Shown: positions 1 to 10,946, counted from the stretch's first letter. The stretch: 64,000 nucleotides of DNA from Anthonomus grandis grandis (GCF_022605725.1 NC_065550.1:3410001-3474000), one strand, 5' to 3'. Numbers and translations are program-made. The notes: generated by a model not told the origin, from the sequence alone.

Positions 1-230
1 GTGGGGACCAGTTTGGAACCTTTAGGTCTTGTCTGTGAAGAGCCATAAAGAAATTTTAAAAAAAAATTAAAAATGATCATGTGTACTCAAGTCTGGTCAG
101 TTGGGGGGGGCCAACGTTTATATGCCAAAGAAAGAGAGGACCAGTTGTTGGGGTATCATGCTTCAAAGAACCATAATGTGTTATATAGTCGCGTTGTATG
201 TCAATATAGTGTGTTATATGTCAAATATAA
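1..230. repeat. Left cap of unit A
   Basis: The first ~200 bases recur at 21,887, 46,902 and 51,432, and in altered form at 55,910, each time directly after a right-cap hairpin. Landmarks are GTGGGGACCAGTTTGGAACC, a CCAACGTTTATATGCC block, GGGGTATCATGCTTCAAAG and ATATAGTCGCGTTGT. No coding potential is visible. I read it as one conserved end of a transposable-element family whose interior varies. The exact terminus cannot be fixed without an empty site. Confidence 0.75.
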
Positions 231-592
231 TAAACAATAAGTAAGTTACTTAGTAAAAAAAGTTTTGCAGAAATAACCATATTTTTTACTTGAATAAAAG
301 TGTCAATATTGCAGAGTGACCGAATTTATGGATATATATAAAGAGACATGCGCATAATTAAAAAAATAAACAATATATGTTTAGACCAAAAAAGTTATAA
401 GAAATGAAAATGTTCAGAAAAGTAGCTTTTATATTTCAAGAATTAAATCGTAGGTCTGACTGATAGAATAAATAACGATACTTTTATTATAATAGTTGAA
501 TAATTTTTTGCAACTTTCTTAAAATTATTTCTTAATTTAGTTTTAAAAAGTTGTCTTACCAAAAAACATTTTTTGAGTAAAAACTTACTTAA
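231..592. other. AT-rich stretch, duplicated in unit B
   Basis: Non-coding AT-rich DNA that matches 22,100-22,456 with only scattered substitutions and small indels. No motif or gene is recognised in it. Confidence 0.6.
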
Positions 593-874
593 TTGTCCTC
601 GGATTTCAGTCGAAGTTTTCGGCTAGTGACAGGTCTTTTAACAGGTCACTGGCACTTAAGAAGCCATCTCCATACTATCGGTATTGCGGACAACCCGGAA
701 TGCCGATGGTGCTGTGAGGAGGATGAAACCGTTGACCATGTAGTCGGGGAGTGCCCAGCACTCACGCGCGCCAGGTTCAAATACTTGGGTAACACTTTCA
801 GTGTGCCGAGCGACTTTAAGTCCTTCAGACCAGAGAGCCTTATAGGTTTCTCTAAGGCCGTTGGGCTGTGGTAA
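593..874 (+). pseudogene. LINE ORF2 C-terminal fragment (RNase H end and Cys/His motif)
   Basis: The open frame has no ATG; it begins with TTG and is only a fragment. It reads LVTGLLTGHWHLRSHLHTIG, then a CRWCCEEDETVDHVVGECP Cys/His motif, then a tail ending FSKAVGLW. This order (TGH-LR-HLH, C-x2-C, H-x4-C, R-x-YLG) is the usual extreme C-terminus of insect R1/Jockey/I-type non-LTR retrotransposons that carry RNase H. No reverse transcriptase precedes it, so it is a 5'-truncated relic. The equivalent in unit B (22,457) has lost 8 bases near the end and is frameshifted. It was therefore present before the A/B duplication. Confidence 0.75.
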
Positions 875-1640
875 CCCCCGGTGGGGCATGACGGGTCCCT
901 CAGGAGACCTATATGCACAACTGCCTTGGCAGCCCACTGTTTCGTCAATTCATTCCAGTCGAAGTTTTGCAGCTTTGGATTATACCATAAAACTTCTTGT
1001 TTTTTTTTTATAGACCTAGAATGAAAAAATGTAATAAAATATTAAAAACACGAAAAGTCCTCACCAATAATTAAATTTTAAGCCATCCAACTTCTTGCCA
1101 TAAAAGGATGTATCCACTTGTCATTGTCAAGTCCGTTGAATGCGTTTTCTTCAAATTAAAGGCTGCTGATTGATCGCGATTAAAATAGAATCTGGAATAC
1201 AAATGGATCACTAGAAAAAGAAACCATATTATTAGCATCTTATGAGCAACATATTGTTTCGTCCTCATTATGAACTCATCAGTATTGCATATCCAAGAAA
1301 TTATTCATTTCTCGAAAGCAATAGACAATTGTTGCTGCGGGGCCAACTAGTCAACAGTTGCCAAAATATATTTTTATTTGTTGAAATAAAAATATATTTT
1401 AATTCTTTTTTTAGAGAGATATTAAAAATAACAAAAGTATTCCTTTATCAATAGTTACGATTATGTCTTGACTGTTTTGCATGTCTTGACTAATAATACT
1501 CAATTTGTTAATACTCTTAGTGCCAAATATTTTCTAGTTTATCTCAATATTGTAAAATTGGTCAACTGGAAAAAAGTGCTACATAAATATGCACGTAATT
1601 GTATAAACAATAAAACCGGCAACTTCCAGTAATTTTTGTA
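875..1640. other. LINE trailer and AT-rich DNA
   Basis: Just after the LINE stop is a GC-richer tail (to ~975) that probably belongs to the same relic. The rest is AT-rich and non-coding. A near-perfect hairpin lies at 1,363-1,400 (17-bp arms, loop GTTG) and is conserved in unit B near 23,220. The small open frames here lie on both strands over the same bases and look fortuitous. Confidence 0.5.
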
Positions 1641-3960
1641 CTGTTTTGAGGCTTTTAGTACCTTTTATTTTAGCGTTTTTTTAGCTATTTAGGTAGGTAC
1701 TCATTCATGTATTAGCCTTTGTACTATACTTGAATTCTGCCAATTATTATTGAAACTGTCTTGTAATTTGTTGACCATTATATGTATAATATTATTGTTT
1801 TTTTTTTGTTTATTGCTCAAGTATTAACATTATGAGAATAATTTTTAAATTCTGTTTTTAAGTATTTGTTCTTTTTTTTTTGCCCCTTAGATAATACAAT
1901 ATAATATAAGAATAACAACATTTTAAATTAAACAGACTGCAAAATTATAAGATAATTATGCTCATATATTAGGCATGAATATCCTTAATAACATTGACCA
2001 ACCGGCCAAAAATAAAATTAGTATTTAATGTAGCTGATTGGATTATTGTTTTAGCGCAACATAACTTGAACATTGCTTAGCAGCTTATAGTGTGTTTGGG
2101 CTTTTTGTACTTTAGCATTTTTAGCTGTTTTAGTACTTTTGTTTAAGCCTTTTATTTACTTAAGTTGCTATTAATGTCAAGTGGTACTGCAGCTAAAGTT
2201 ATAAGACAATCATAGTTTATCATTATCAAAACAAATTATGATAACTTTAATTATGATGTTAAAAGTACTTGTTGGCCAGTCATGTATTTAAACGTAAATG
2301 TTATTACTATTTTAGAAACTAAAATAAGATTGAAAATCCCTATACTAATACTTTATACATTTATAAGATAATAAAAATGAGTTAAGACGTAATAAAATAG
2401 TAAAAAAAAAAGAAATATTTTTCTACAATTTCTTGCCATTCAAATAATGTAATTTGTTGTTTTCTTTAACATTTCAGATTAAATATATTGCAAAATTATA
2501 AAATCATTAAACTTGTCTATTCATATTAGACATTAAAATCTTTAATGACATTGACCAACCAGACAAAAACCAAAAATTAGTATTTAATGCACCTGATTGG
2601 ATTATTATTTTAGCACAACATAACTTGGACATTTGTTAGCAGCTTATAGTGTGTTCGGGCTTTTGGTACTTTAGCATTTTTAGCTGTTTTAGTACTTTTG
2701 TTTAAGCCTTTTATTTACTAAAGTTGCTATTAATGTCAAGTGGTACTGTAGCTAAAGCTATAAGACAATCATAGTTTATAATTATCAAAGCAAATTATGA
2801 TCACTTCAATTAATTATGATGTTGAAAGTACTTGTTGGTCATATGTAAATTTAAATGTAAACTTCATTTCCATTTTATAAACTTAAATAGGATTGAAAAT
2901 ACCAATACTAATACTGAATACATTTAAAAGATTAATAAAAATTACTTAAAATGTGATAAAACAGTAAAACAGAAATATTTGCCTACAATTTTTTCTTGCC
3001 CTTTAAAAAATATATTTTACTATGTTTTCTTTAACATTTCAAATTAAATATATTACAAAATTATAAGAACATTATACTTGTCTATTTATATTAGACATTA
3101 AAATCTTTAATGACATTGACCAACCAGACAAAAATAAAATTAGTATTTAATGTACCTGATTGGATTATTATTTTAGCACAACATAACTTGGACATTTGTT
3201 AGCAGCTTATAGTGTGTTCGGGCTTTTTGGTACTTTAGCATTTTTAGCTGTTTTAGTACTTTTGTTTAAGCCTTTTATTTACCAAAGTTGCTATTAATGT
3301 CAAGTGGTACTGTAGCTAAAACTGTAAGACAATCATAGTTTATCATTATGAAAGAAAAGTATGATAACTTCAATTATGATGTGAAAACTATTTGTTGGTC
3401 ATATATTATTTAAACGTAATGATTATTACCTTTTTACAAATTTAAATAGGATTTAAAATGCCAAACTGATACTTTATTCATTTATAAGATAATAATAATA
3501 AATTAAGTAAGTGTAATTCAGGTCAATGCTTAACTTGTAATTAACTTCTAAATAGGCCTATTTTTCGGGCTCAAAAATTGACTAGGCTTAAAAAACTTTA
3601 TCTTTTGGTTAACTATTCTGAAATTAAATTATGTTTATTTTTATTTACATTACCATTAATAAATAAATAAATTCTTAGTTATTATTATATTATTTTTATG
3701 CAGTTATTTTGGTAATTGCTCAACCAAAACATTAAATTTTGATTAATGTTTTAGCACAACATAACTTGGACATTTCTTAGCAGCTTATAGTGTTTTCGGG
3801 CTTTTGGTACTTTAGCATTTTTAGCTGTTTTAGTACTTTTGTTTAAGCCTTTTTGTTAACTGAAGTTGCTATTAATGTCAAGTGGTGCTGTAGCTAAAGC
3901 TATAAGACAATCATAGTTTATTATCGATACAAATTTCTCGTTTTCAATAAATCATTGTAA
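1641..3960. repeat. ~560-bp tandem repeat, four units plus a degenerate one
   Basis: The phrase CAGCTTATAG followed by a GGGCTTTT-GTACTTTAGC block and CTATTAATGTCAAGTGGT recurs at 2,081, 2,640, 3,203 and 3,781, with a decayed start near 1,640. Spacing is 559, 563 and 578 bases. Each unit contains ATTGACCAACC, TTAGCATTTTTAGCTGTTTT and AAGTGGTACTG. Non-coding. The array lies directly downstream of the Helentron gene, a position where Helentrons and their non-autonomous relatives often carry tandem repeats. The last unit has lost part of its left side relative to unit B. Confidence 0.85.
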
Positions 3961-4411
3961 CAAATACCAAACTGCTATTTTATTTTAATATACCCTTGAA
4001 ACAGGCATAGATTTTGAAATAATCGACTTATTCTGCAACACATACATAATAATTATATAAGAATATGGCAATTAATTGTCTATACATTCCAATAATTTTA
4101 TTTACATTTTTTAACTCATTTTCCGATATTAGTATTTTAACAGCTATCATTGGGATTTAAAAGATAAAGTTATTCACATTTAAAAATGTGTTCTATTTTA
4201 TGTAGTTCTGTTTAAAGTCTAACTATTTGATTGTCCAAAATAACAATTTAACAGTATATATAAGAAATTAGAAAAGGGATTTTCATTGTGAAAGCGAATA
4301 ATTAATCACTTATGGCTTATTTTTGGTAATGAAAAACTCTTTTTAAAATTGCTTTGCCCATTTGTAATTTTCTTTACGTTTAATAGGTTGGTTCTAGTAT
4401 TTTAACAAAAT
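3961..4411 (-). other. Presumed 3' untranslated region of Helentron copy A
   Basis: AT-rich DNA between the repeat array and the stop codon of the minus-strand gene. A TTTATT (AATAAA on the minus strand) occurs near 4,096 and could be a polyadenylation signal; this is tentative. It is nearly identical to 25,826-26,276. Confidence 0.4.
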
Positions 4412-7400
4412 TTAACATTTTTCTAATAGTATTAAATATACATCTTCTAAACTGTTATCAAAACTAGATATTCTACTTATGCGATTATCATCACACTTCC
4501 ACCACTGATCGTTATAATTAACTATAGATGTATAATGACCAGATCCAATGGTGTTTCCATGATGCCTAACAACACTTTTTACTCTGAATATTTGATCATC
4601 TAAAATAACACTTTCAGAAGCAAAATTATAAAATTTAGCATTTATCTTATTCCCTTGAGGGCCAATTCTCTGAAGACATACTACCAAATATTTCTGGCCA
4701 GTAACCACTGAGCGTGTTTTCAGATTATTGCCACACTGTGGGCACATTCTATCAGAGTCTTTTAACATTAACATTGAATTAAAGTCAATTAAATTGCCAC
4801 AGTTTTCAGGAAAATAAAGAAAGTGAGTGTATATTACTTGTCCATCTTCATTGATATTAATATTACAATTTTGACAATTTAAAAGTTCATGAACATTAGC
4901 TTTTATAAAAATGCCGAAATCATCTGCATCTAATATTCTTATTAAAGATTGACAAAACGATTGAGCGTCCATTTGTTGATTTACAGCAAAATTTTCACCA
5001 TTTCGACCAGACACCAATTGTCGAACTTTTAATGTGGAATTAATTTTGGTGAGCATAATATCATTTAGAGCACTGTTTAGCGCTGTATTTCGCTTTGAAA
5101 TAGAAACGCGAAATTCAGGCAAACATAAAAATGACTGTATGGTGCTATTTGCATAACATGACACCATATCGTTGTTTAATAAAGCAGGTGGTTTATTAAA
5201 TAAGTTGAGATTGTTTTCATGATCTGAACTAATATCTATTACCATGTCATTATCTACACTTTGGCAAGTAGAGTCAAATAATGAACTTTGTGTTTGGATT
5301 TGCTTGGTATTAAATTTTAGTTCGTTAAAACCTTTTGTGAATGGTTTATTGTTATCAACGTTCTGATTTAGCTGCTTCGGAATAAAACCTTTATTATAAA
5401 TACTAACCACTAGAGATTTATGGTGACTGTAAACAGTATTATAAATATTGTAGCTCAAATTATTAAAATTACTAAAAAGCCAATCAATTTGAGTTTTTGA
5501 TTTTGTAGTTGATTCGCCAATACTCAATTTGCAACTTAAACCTTTAGATATTAAATAATTTTTTAAACCATTTTCATTTTGATTAATAATATCTTGATTA
5601 AAATCACCAATGATTAGTATATCACTTTGTTGATCAATAATGTCTTCAAAACATACTTTAGCTTGTACAATGCTCAATTTTGGAGGAATATAAACTGCTA
5701 TGACATAAATTTCATTCAAGTAAAATGTGATTGCTTGAAAAACTATACCAGAAAAATCTTTGGTGTATTTTTTCACTGACTTTATTTTTGCTGATATATT
5801 TTTTTTCTTGAAACAAATGATGCCAAACGGTTTTCTTACAGTTTGATCGTTACTCAAGTTGGCAAACACTTCAAAATCATTTAATTTTATATTTTTTTTG
5901 TTTTTATATAACCAGGTTTCAACAAAAATTAGGAAATGTGCATCTTTAAAAATAGGATTATTTTTTATAAAATTATTATTTTTTGGTAGACTTTGCACAT
6001 TTTGGTAAGCAATAATGTATTTGACATTAGAATCATTAAGGTACTGAGTGTCATACCTGGACGTTAAAAGCTTGTTTTTTTGCATATTTACCAATTCCTT
6101 ATAAGCAGGATCCTTTTCGGTTGCTGGTTTAGTGGGCCTAAACTTACCAATGATGTATAGGCCACTAAGCTTTGTAGCCCTACTGCATGCAACATAGGTA
6201 CTGGTTCTCGCCATTCGATTACCAATGTGAACAGCTACTTGTTCATAGGTGGCACCTTGACTTTTGTGGATTGTAATTCCTTCACTGATTAAAAGAGGAA
6301 ACTGAAGACGCTCAACGTGAACATTGCTGCCTTTTTGAATTTTAACAGCTCTGGCAGCTCTTTCTATGGGCGTCCAAGTGTATAATACACCCATAGACTT
6401 CCTAAGGGATTCGTTTCTCTTGCGGCATTCCTGACCTGACTTGGAATCGAAGAACTCCATCCACACTCTGTATGGAATTTTATTTTGGTCATAGTCTATT
6501 TGACGCAGGATACCTGTAGCACCATTGACTATTCCATCACTAGTGTCCACATTCATTGAAATCATATATTTGGCATCTACCTGCAATATTAAATTTAACA
6601 TTAGGCCAAAACACTCCGCTGTTTTTAATTTTTTTGCATGTTCCAGAAATAAATGTTTGAGTCGTTCTGAGCAACTTCCTTTGATGACGTCTCTGGCCTG
6701 ACTTATTGCTCGCTCGGTCTGAAATGTAGAAAGCTTCATTTCATTGAATGCATCTACTTCTCTATTGGTGGCAAATAAATGCATAGTGTCTTCAGGAATT
6801 AGATCAATATTGTCAACTTCCCTGGACTTGATCAATTGCACATCTTCGTCGGTCATTTTACCAAACGCCATATTGTTTAGGGCAACTGCAAAAGACTTGT
6901 CTTCTTTTTGTCTCATTATTTCTGTAAGTTCAAAATATCTAAAATGATCCCACAAATAAGTTCCACATAATTCTTTATACGGATTAGATTTTACTGGAAA
7001 GAAAATAAACATATCTCTTACTGGCGGCAATTGACGATTATCGCCGCATAAAATTATTGGAATATTTCCAAAGATGGCGTCAGATTTAAAAATTTGCTGC
7101 AATCTACTGTTAATATGGTCAAACAATCTGGCACCAACCATGGAATATTCATCTATAATAATCAATTTTAAGTCACATAAATTACAATAAATAGTATTTA
7201 AAGTGTCATGGTGTAACGGAATTAATTGTTCACCATACTGAGCGATAGGTAATGATAATGCGGAATGTAAAGTTATACCTCCGATATTAAATGCCGCTTT
7301 ACCTGTAGGCGCACAAAGTAAAACTTTTAAACTTTCGGGATTATTACCTGGTATTGAGTTGAAATGCCGCAATAACGACTGGGTTATTGCCGTAATCAGG

Positions 7401-10400
7401 TGACTTTTGCCTGTACCTGCTGGACCACTAAGTGTGCAGTAGAAAGTTTCCCCTTCAATTACACTGTCTTGCACGACATTAAGGAACTGATACTGCTTGT
7501 GATTCAGTTTGCTTATGAGGGCTTCATACTCTGAATCGCTTATTTGATGAGGCGTTGGGAAAGCGATTCGTTTTACTGGCGCTTCGTCGTCTTTCTTATC
7601 GATGATGTGATTAAATGGATCATAAATGGGGTTGTCTAGTCCATAAGGCATAAACTCATCATCGATTTCTCCACCGAATCCACCATCGTCTAATTGATTT
7701 GATCGGTCTTCGGCAAGTTTCAGTGCTTCGTCGATTACCTGTTCATCTAAAACATTGAACTTTTGTCGATTTGTAACAATCTCTTGGTATCGATCTTTGT
7801 ATATGGTCTGTTGATCAATGTTCTCATTTTCAACTTCATCCACTTCATTTCTCCATGGGATGTATAACATTATTTGTTCCCTATAATAGTTAAGAGGGTC
7901 TTGCTGAAGTCCATAACGACGGTAGGCTAAAATTTTAGCATGACCCCTTTTAACTAAAACGCCACTTCCATCTTTTAAGGGTAAACCATTAGCTTTTGTT
8001 TCTGCTTGTTTCTTAAAGAAATCATAGTAGGCCGCAAACTCTGCCAAACATATGTTTTCCATCTCATTGGGCCTTTGCTCATAATGTTCTATAAGCCCAT
8101 CACAATAAATATTGGGATCATCATTGTCCATGGCTTTAAGTTCTGTTAATGGTTTCAACATTTTTGTCCTTTCCTTGATTGGATTTGTATGGATGTATAC
8201 ATAGGAGGTACAGGTGTCATGCATCGGTAGTTGTAATACGCTGTAGGCGGCTTCCTGGGCACTTACTTCGCTCGCATTTAAGAAAGCTGCTGCAAGAGAT
8301 TTAAGTTTGCCCTTAACATCTAAATTACCTTTTTTAATTTCTTCCATAGTCTTCATTAAAATATCAGATACACCTCTTTGAGACTTATTGATATAATTAA
8401 CTATGTAGGTGCAACAACCATATGGCTCAAAAACTAATTGAATGTCCATGTTGCTCTTCATCATGGAGAACATTTCAGCATTAAAGTTGTTAATAAATCC
8501 ATCTTTTGGCAGCCTTTCTAAAAATAAAGTAGTTTTAAATATGTTGTGCTGTATAACATTAAGATACTCATCCTTAGACATACCAAGGTCAGCCAAAAAG
8601 TTTTCGAATGACAAATCTGGTTTATCTTTAAGCCTACGCATTATCATCAAAAACTTTTCAGACATGGCCTTACGTAAATCCGCTTCCTTGGTTTTGTCAA
8701 TTTTTATTGGCGTTAGAATTACCGATTTATCCATTGGAAGGTATGGGATACCATACCTGCAAACTTTGTGTCCCCGCACTTCTTTTTGACACGATTTAGA
8801 ATGATGATGCGTATTAAACTGAATTATATCACGGACATTTTCTAAATCACTATTACAAGTAATATACCGGTTCGCGAATTCGGCACACTCTTTGAAACTT
8901 TCTGGTGTTTCTTGGAATTTTGGAGCATTGGATAACCACAATAACCCGTGAACATGAGGAGACCCACGATGTTGAAATTCTATGCGGTAATAATGATGCT
9001 CTATGGGATTTTGTTTAAAGGGTCCATTTTGACTCTTCATATGCTTGAATAGCAGTTTGAACCGATAATCAAAGTACCTGGCACAAGTTATCGGATCTGT
9101 TCTAATTAAGCGAGTTTTTTCTAAGTACGGCATACTCGCGGCCTCCTCTAAAGTAACATCTTTTTGATCAACAACTTGTGCTAATACCTTGATTAATTCG
9201 GGCCATGCTGTTTCGGCTGCTGACACGGTAAAGAACAGTGTAGGGATTCCAAATTGACGAATCATACACAGTAATTTTGTCTTTTCGTGCTTCCAATAAG
9301 CAGGTGAACCTGCAATTCTACTAAGAAAATGGAATCCCATGTCACTTCGAATCAACTGGTCTAGAAAATTTGCTTGCCTTACTTGTCCAGCTGTATATTT
9401 TCCATCCTCATTCCTCTTTTTTCTGAGACATGTTGCAATTGCACTGGATAATTGGATTAGTTGACGTTTTTTAAATGTATACAACAGATAGTCTGTCCTT
9501 GCAAATCGCCTGTCTTTGTGCTGGAGTTGTATTTTCGTCTGCTCAGAATAGGAGAATTTTGTAAGAAATTGCTTAGCATGTCCACAGAAAAGTGTAGGAA
9601 ATGAGAGTTCATCGCTAAACTGGTCCAGCATCAAATGTATTGGCGTTTTACCTTCTCCTGGGGCAAAACAGATATTTTCTAGGTTACATTTGTCAAGCAA
9701 AGTTTCTTGGCCCCCAGGATTTAAGGGCTCTTCTTCTTCATCTAAGAATTCATCTAAATTGTATATGTTATTTTGTTCAATTGAAGATTCTGCTTGAATA
9801 TTTTTATCGTCATTCTTAGATTCTAGGGGCACTTCCATTGTTTCAAAAAACGCATTATCGAACAATTCTTCAAAATTTTCACTGCACACTGTTTTAGAAT
9901 CCACGTCCACCACTTTTGAGCCTTCATTTAAGATCTGTGTAGAGGATTCTACTTGAGATCGTATATAGTCATTAATATTTTTTTCCCAATCATCTGATTG
10001 CTTTATACCTTCTTGTATGTAAAGAGGTTGTTGACACAAAAATTTTGCTGCTTTTAGAACAACTGCGGGCCGTATGGTTTCCAGGAGATAATCATTTTTA
10101 TAGTTCATTTTTCTCTTGAGCTTAACCTGAATAGTTTGTGTCTCCTCTACATTTCTAGGCAATAATTTGGTCGAAGTATCTATATTTATAGGGACATTGA
10201 CTATTTGGCCAGTTATGTAACACTGTCGTGCATATCCTACCTGTCGGATTTGCATGAAAGGTAACCTGGCCGACACCATCCTTTCTTCAAGGATAGTCAG
10301 ATCTTTTAGCTCAACTGGTATAGGGTGAACAATACTATGATTGCCAGACCAGAACTTTGGCAATTGTCCTTTATAAATATTTGATGAGCAAGACTTGCAG

Positions 10401-10930
10401 AAGAAAACCCCATCATTGCAAATTTGTGTCGTGAATTCTGTTCCAAATTTGTTTTCCAATCTTTGAAGATCTAATTTAGTACATGAAGTAGGAAACCATA
10501 GCCGCAAGCAACAACTGCAAACAATGGTGGGGCCTTCTCTTAATGCTAGTTCAAACTTTGTTGGGCAATTGGTTCTAGTATGTTCCGCCTCCTTTTCATT
10601 ATTCTCAATTTCATCTGTATGGGATAGCTTTTTAAAAGAATCAATAACTTTTTGTTTTTTCAGAGTTACAGTTTTTGATGACAACGCATCATTGTCATCA
10701 ATAACCGTTAATGATTTTCGCTTATTAGACTCAATTACAATTTTATTAAAATTTACCTTTCTTGTACTATCCTCTGGAATCTTATCTTTGGGCAAATGTA
10801 CTTCCTTACCTAAGGTTTCTACATTTTTCTCATTGGTACCACTCTCTTTTTTTGCCAGCTTCTTGGATAAATATTTTTCTTTTTCCTGGAGGCGCTTTGT
10901 CTTAGCAGACTTTTTACTCATTTTTGGCAT
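4412..10930 (-). CDS. Helentron (Helitron2-type) Rep-helicase-endonuclease-USP protein, copy A
   Basis: Intact 2172-residue frame. The frame can be read back to a TTG at 10,942, but the natural start is the ATG at 10,930, directly after a splice acceptor. Residues ~1-110 are Lys-rich. A Cys-rich DUF6570-like region (CSCCLRLWFP, CKSCSSNIYKG) spans ~130-250. A Helitron_N region precedes the HUH nuclease motif SPHVHGLLWL (His-Val-His at ~659) and the catalytic pair in TYIVNYINK (Tyr ~842 and ~846). A PIF1/RecD-like helicase follows: Walker A GPAGTGKS (~1168), Walker B IIIDEYS (~1256), GDNRQLPP (~1296) and YVACSRA. An EEP endonuclease starts at ~1640 (QNVQS, ETWL, GDFNQD ~1775, QIDWLF, SHHKS), with all key residues present. 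The C-terminus resembles a ubiquitin-specific protease: Cys box SCYANS (~1924), two CxxC pairs, and His box GSGHYTS (~2130) with CDDNRIS. The protein should nick and unwind DNA for rolling-circle transposition; the roles of the last two domains are inferred. Confidence 0.95.
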   Translation of the reverse strand: MPKMSKKSAKTKRLQEKEKYLSKKLAKKESGTNEKNVETLGKEVHLPKDKIPEDSTRKVNFNKIVIESNKRKSLTVIDDNDALSSKTVTLKKQKVIDSFKKLSHTDEIENNEKEAEHTRTNCPTKFELALREGPTIVCSCCLRLWFPTSCTKLDLQRLENKFGTEFTTQICNDGVFFCKSCSSNIYKGQLPKFWSGNHSIVHPIPVELKDLTILEERMVSARLPFMQIRQVGYARQCYITGQIVNVPINIDTSTKLLPRNVEETQTIQVKLKRKMNYKNDYLLETIRPAVVLKAAKFLCQQPLYIQEGIKQSDDWEKNINDYIRSQVESSTQILNEGSKVVDVDSKTVCSENFEELFDNAFFETMEVPLESKNDDKNIQAESSIEQNNIYNLDEFLDEEEEPLNPGGQETLLDKCNLENICFAPGEGKTPIHLMLDQFSDELSFPTLFCGHAKQFLTKFSYSEQTKIQLQHKDRRFARTDYLLYTFKKRQLIQLSSAIATCLRKKRNEDGKYTAGQVRQANFLDQLIRSDMGFHFLSRIAGSPAYWKHEKTKLLCMIRQFGIPTLFFTVSAAETAWPELIKVLAQVVDQKDVTLEEAASMPYLEKTRLIRTDPITCARYFDYRFKLLFKHMKSQNGPFKQNPIEHHYYRIEFQHRGSPHVHGLLWLSNAPKFQETPESFKECAEFANRYITCNSDLENVRDIIQFNTHHHSKSCQKEVRGHKVCRYGIPYLPMDKSVILTPIKIDKTKEADLRKAMSEKFLMIMRRLKDKPDLSFENFLADLGMSKDEYLNVIQHNIFKTTLFLERLPKDGFINNFNAEMFSMMKSNMDIQLVFEPYGCCTYIVNYINKSQRGVSDILMKTMEEIKKGNLDVKGKLKSLAAAFLNASEVSAQEAAYSVLQLPMHDTCTSYVYIHTNPIKERTKMLKPLTELKAMDNDDPNIYCDGLIEHYEQRPNEMENICLAEFAAYYDFFKKQAETKANGLPLKDGSGVLVKRGHAKILAYRRYGLQQDPLNYYREQIMLYIPWRNEVDEVENENIDQQTIYKDRYQEIVTNRQKFNVLDEQVIDEALKLAEDRSNQLDDGGFGGEIDDEFMPYGLDNPIYDPFNHIIDKKDDEAPVKRIAFPTPHQISDSEYEALISKLNHKQYQFLNVVQDSVIEGETFYCTLSGPAGTGKSHLITAITQSLLRHFNSIPGNNPESLKVLLCAPTGKAAFNIGGITLHSALSLPIAQYGEQLIPLHHDTLNTIYCNLCDLKLIIIDEYSMVGARLFDHINSRLQQIFKSDAIFGNIPIILCGDNRQLPPVRDMFIFFPVKSNPYKELCGTYLWDHFRYFELTEIMRQKEDKSFAVALNNMAFGKMTDEDVQLIKSREVDNIDLIPEDTMHLFATNREVDAFNEMKLSTFQTERAISQARDVIKGSCSERLKHLFLEHAKKLKTAECFGLMLNLILQVDAKYMISMNVDTSDGIVNGATGILRQIDYDQNKIPYRVWMEFFDSKSGQECRKRNESLRKSMGVLYTWTPIERAARAVKIQKGSNVHVERLQFPLLISEGITIHKSQGATYEQVAVHIGNRMARTSTYVACSRATKLSGLYIIGKFRPTKPATEKDPAYKELVNMQKNKLLTSRYDTQYLNDSNVKYIIAYQNVQSLPKNNNFIKNNPIFKDAHFLIFVETWLYKNKKNIKLNDFEVFANLSNDQTVRKPFGIICFKKKNISAKIKSVKKYTKDFSGIVFQAITFYLNEIYVIAVYIPPKLSIVQAKVCFEDIIDQQSDILIIGDFNQDIINQNENGLKNYLISKGLSCKLSIGESTTKSKTQIDWLFSNFNNLSYNIYNTVYSHHKSLVVSIYNKGFIPKQLNQNVDNNKPFTKGFNELKFNTKQIQTQSSLFDSTCQSVDNDMVIDISSDHENNLNLFNKPPALLNNDMVSCYANSTIQSFLCLPEFRVSISKRNTALNSALNDIMLTKINSTLKVRQLVSGRNGENFAVNQQMDAQSFCQSLIRILDADDFGIFIKANVHELLNCQNCNININEDGQVIYTHFLYFPENCGNLIDFNSMLMLKDSDRMCPQCGNNLKTRSVVTGQKYLVVCLQRIGPQGNKINAKFYNFASESVILDDQIFRVKSVVRHHGNTIGSGHYTSIVNYNDQWWKCDDNRISRISSFDNSLEDVYLILLEKC

Positions 10931-10946
10931 CTGAAAAATCAACTTG
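10931..10946 (-). promoter_or_regulatory. Splice acceptor at the start codon, copy A
   Basis: On the minus strand TTGATTTTTCAG runs directly into ATGCCAAAAATGAG. Copy B has TTGATTTTTTAG at the same place, so the AG and the T-rich tract are conserved although the flanks have diverged. It would join an upstream non-coding exon to the coding exon. Confidence 0.65.

Noticed and set aside
6744..6947. Plus-strand open frames opposite the Helentron genes (also 8,442-8,789, 10,524-10,934, 27,625-27,873, 28,609-28,812, 30,307-30,654, 32,242-32,523)
   Set aside because: They lie antisense within an intact, well-supported gene and match between copies only because the sense gene does.
10931..10942. Start of the copy A protein at the upstream TTG
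   Set aside because: TTG is not a normal eukaryotic start; it falls in the polypyrimidine tract of a conserved splice acceptor, and copy B starts at the next ATG.
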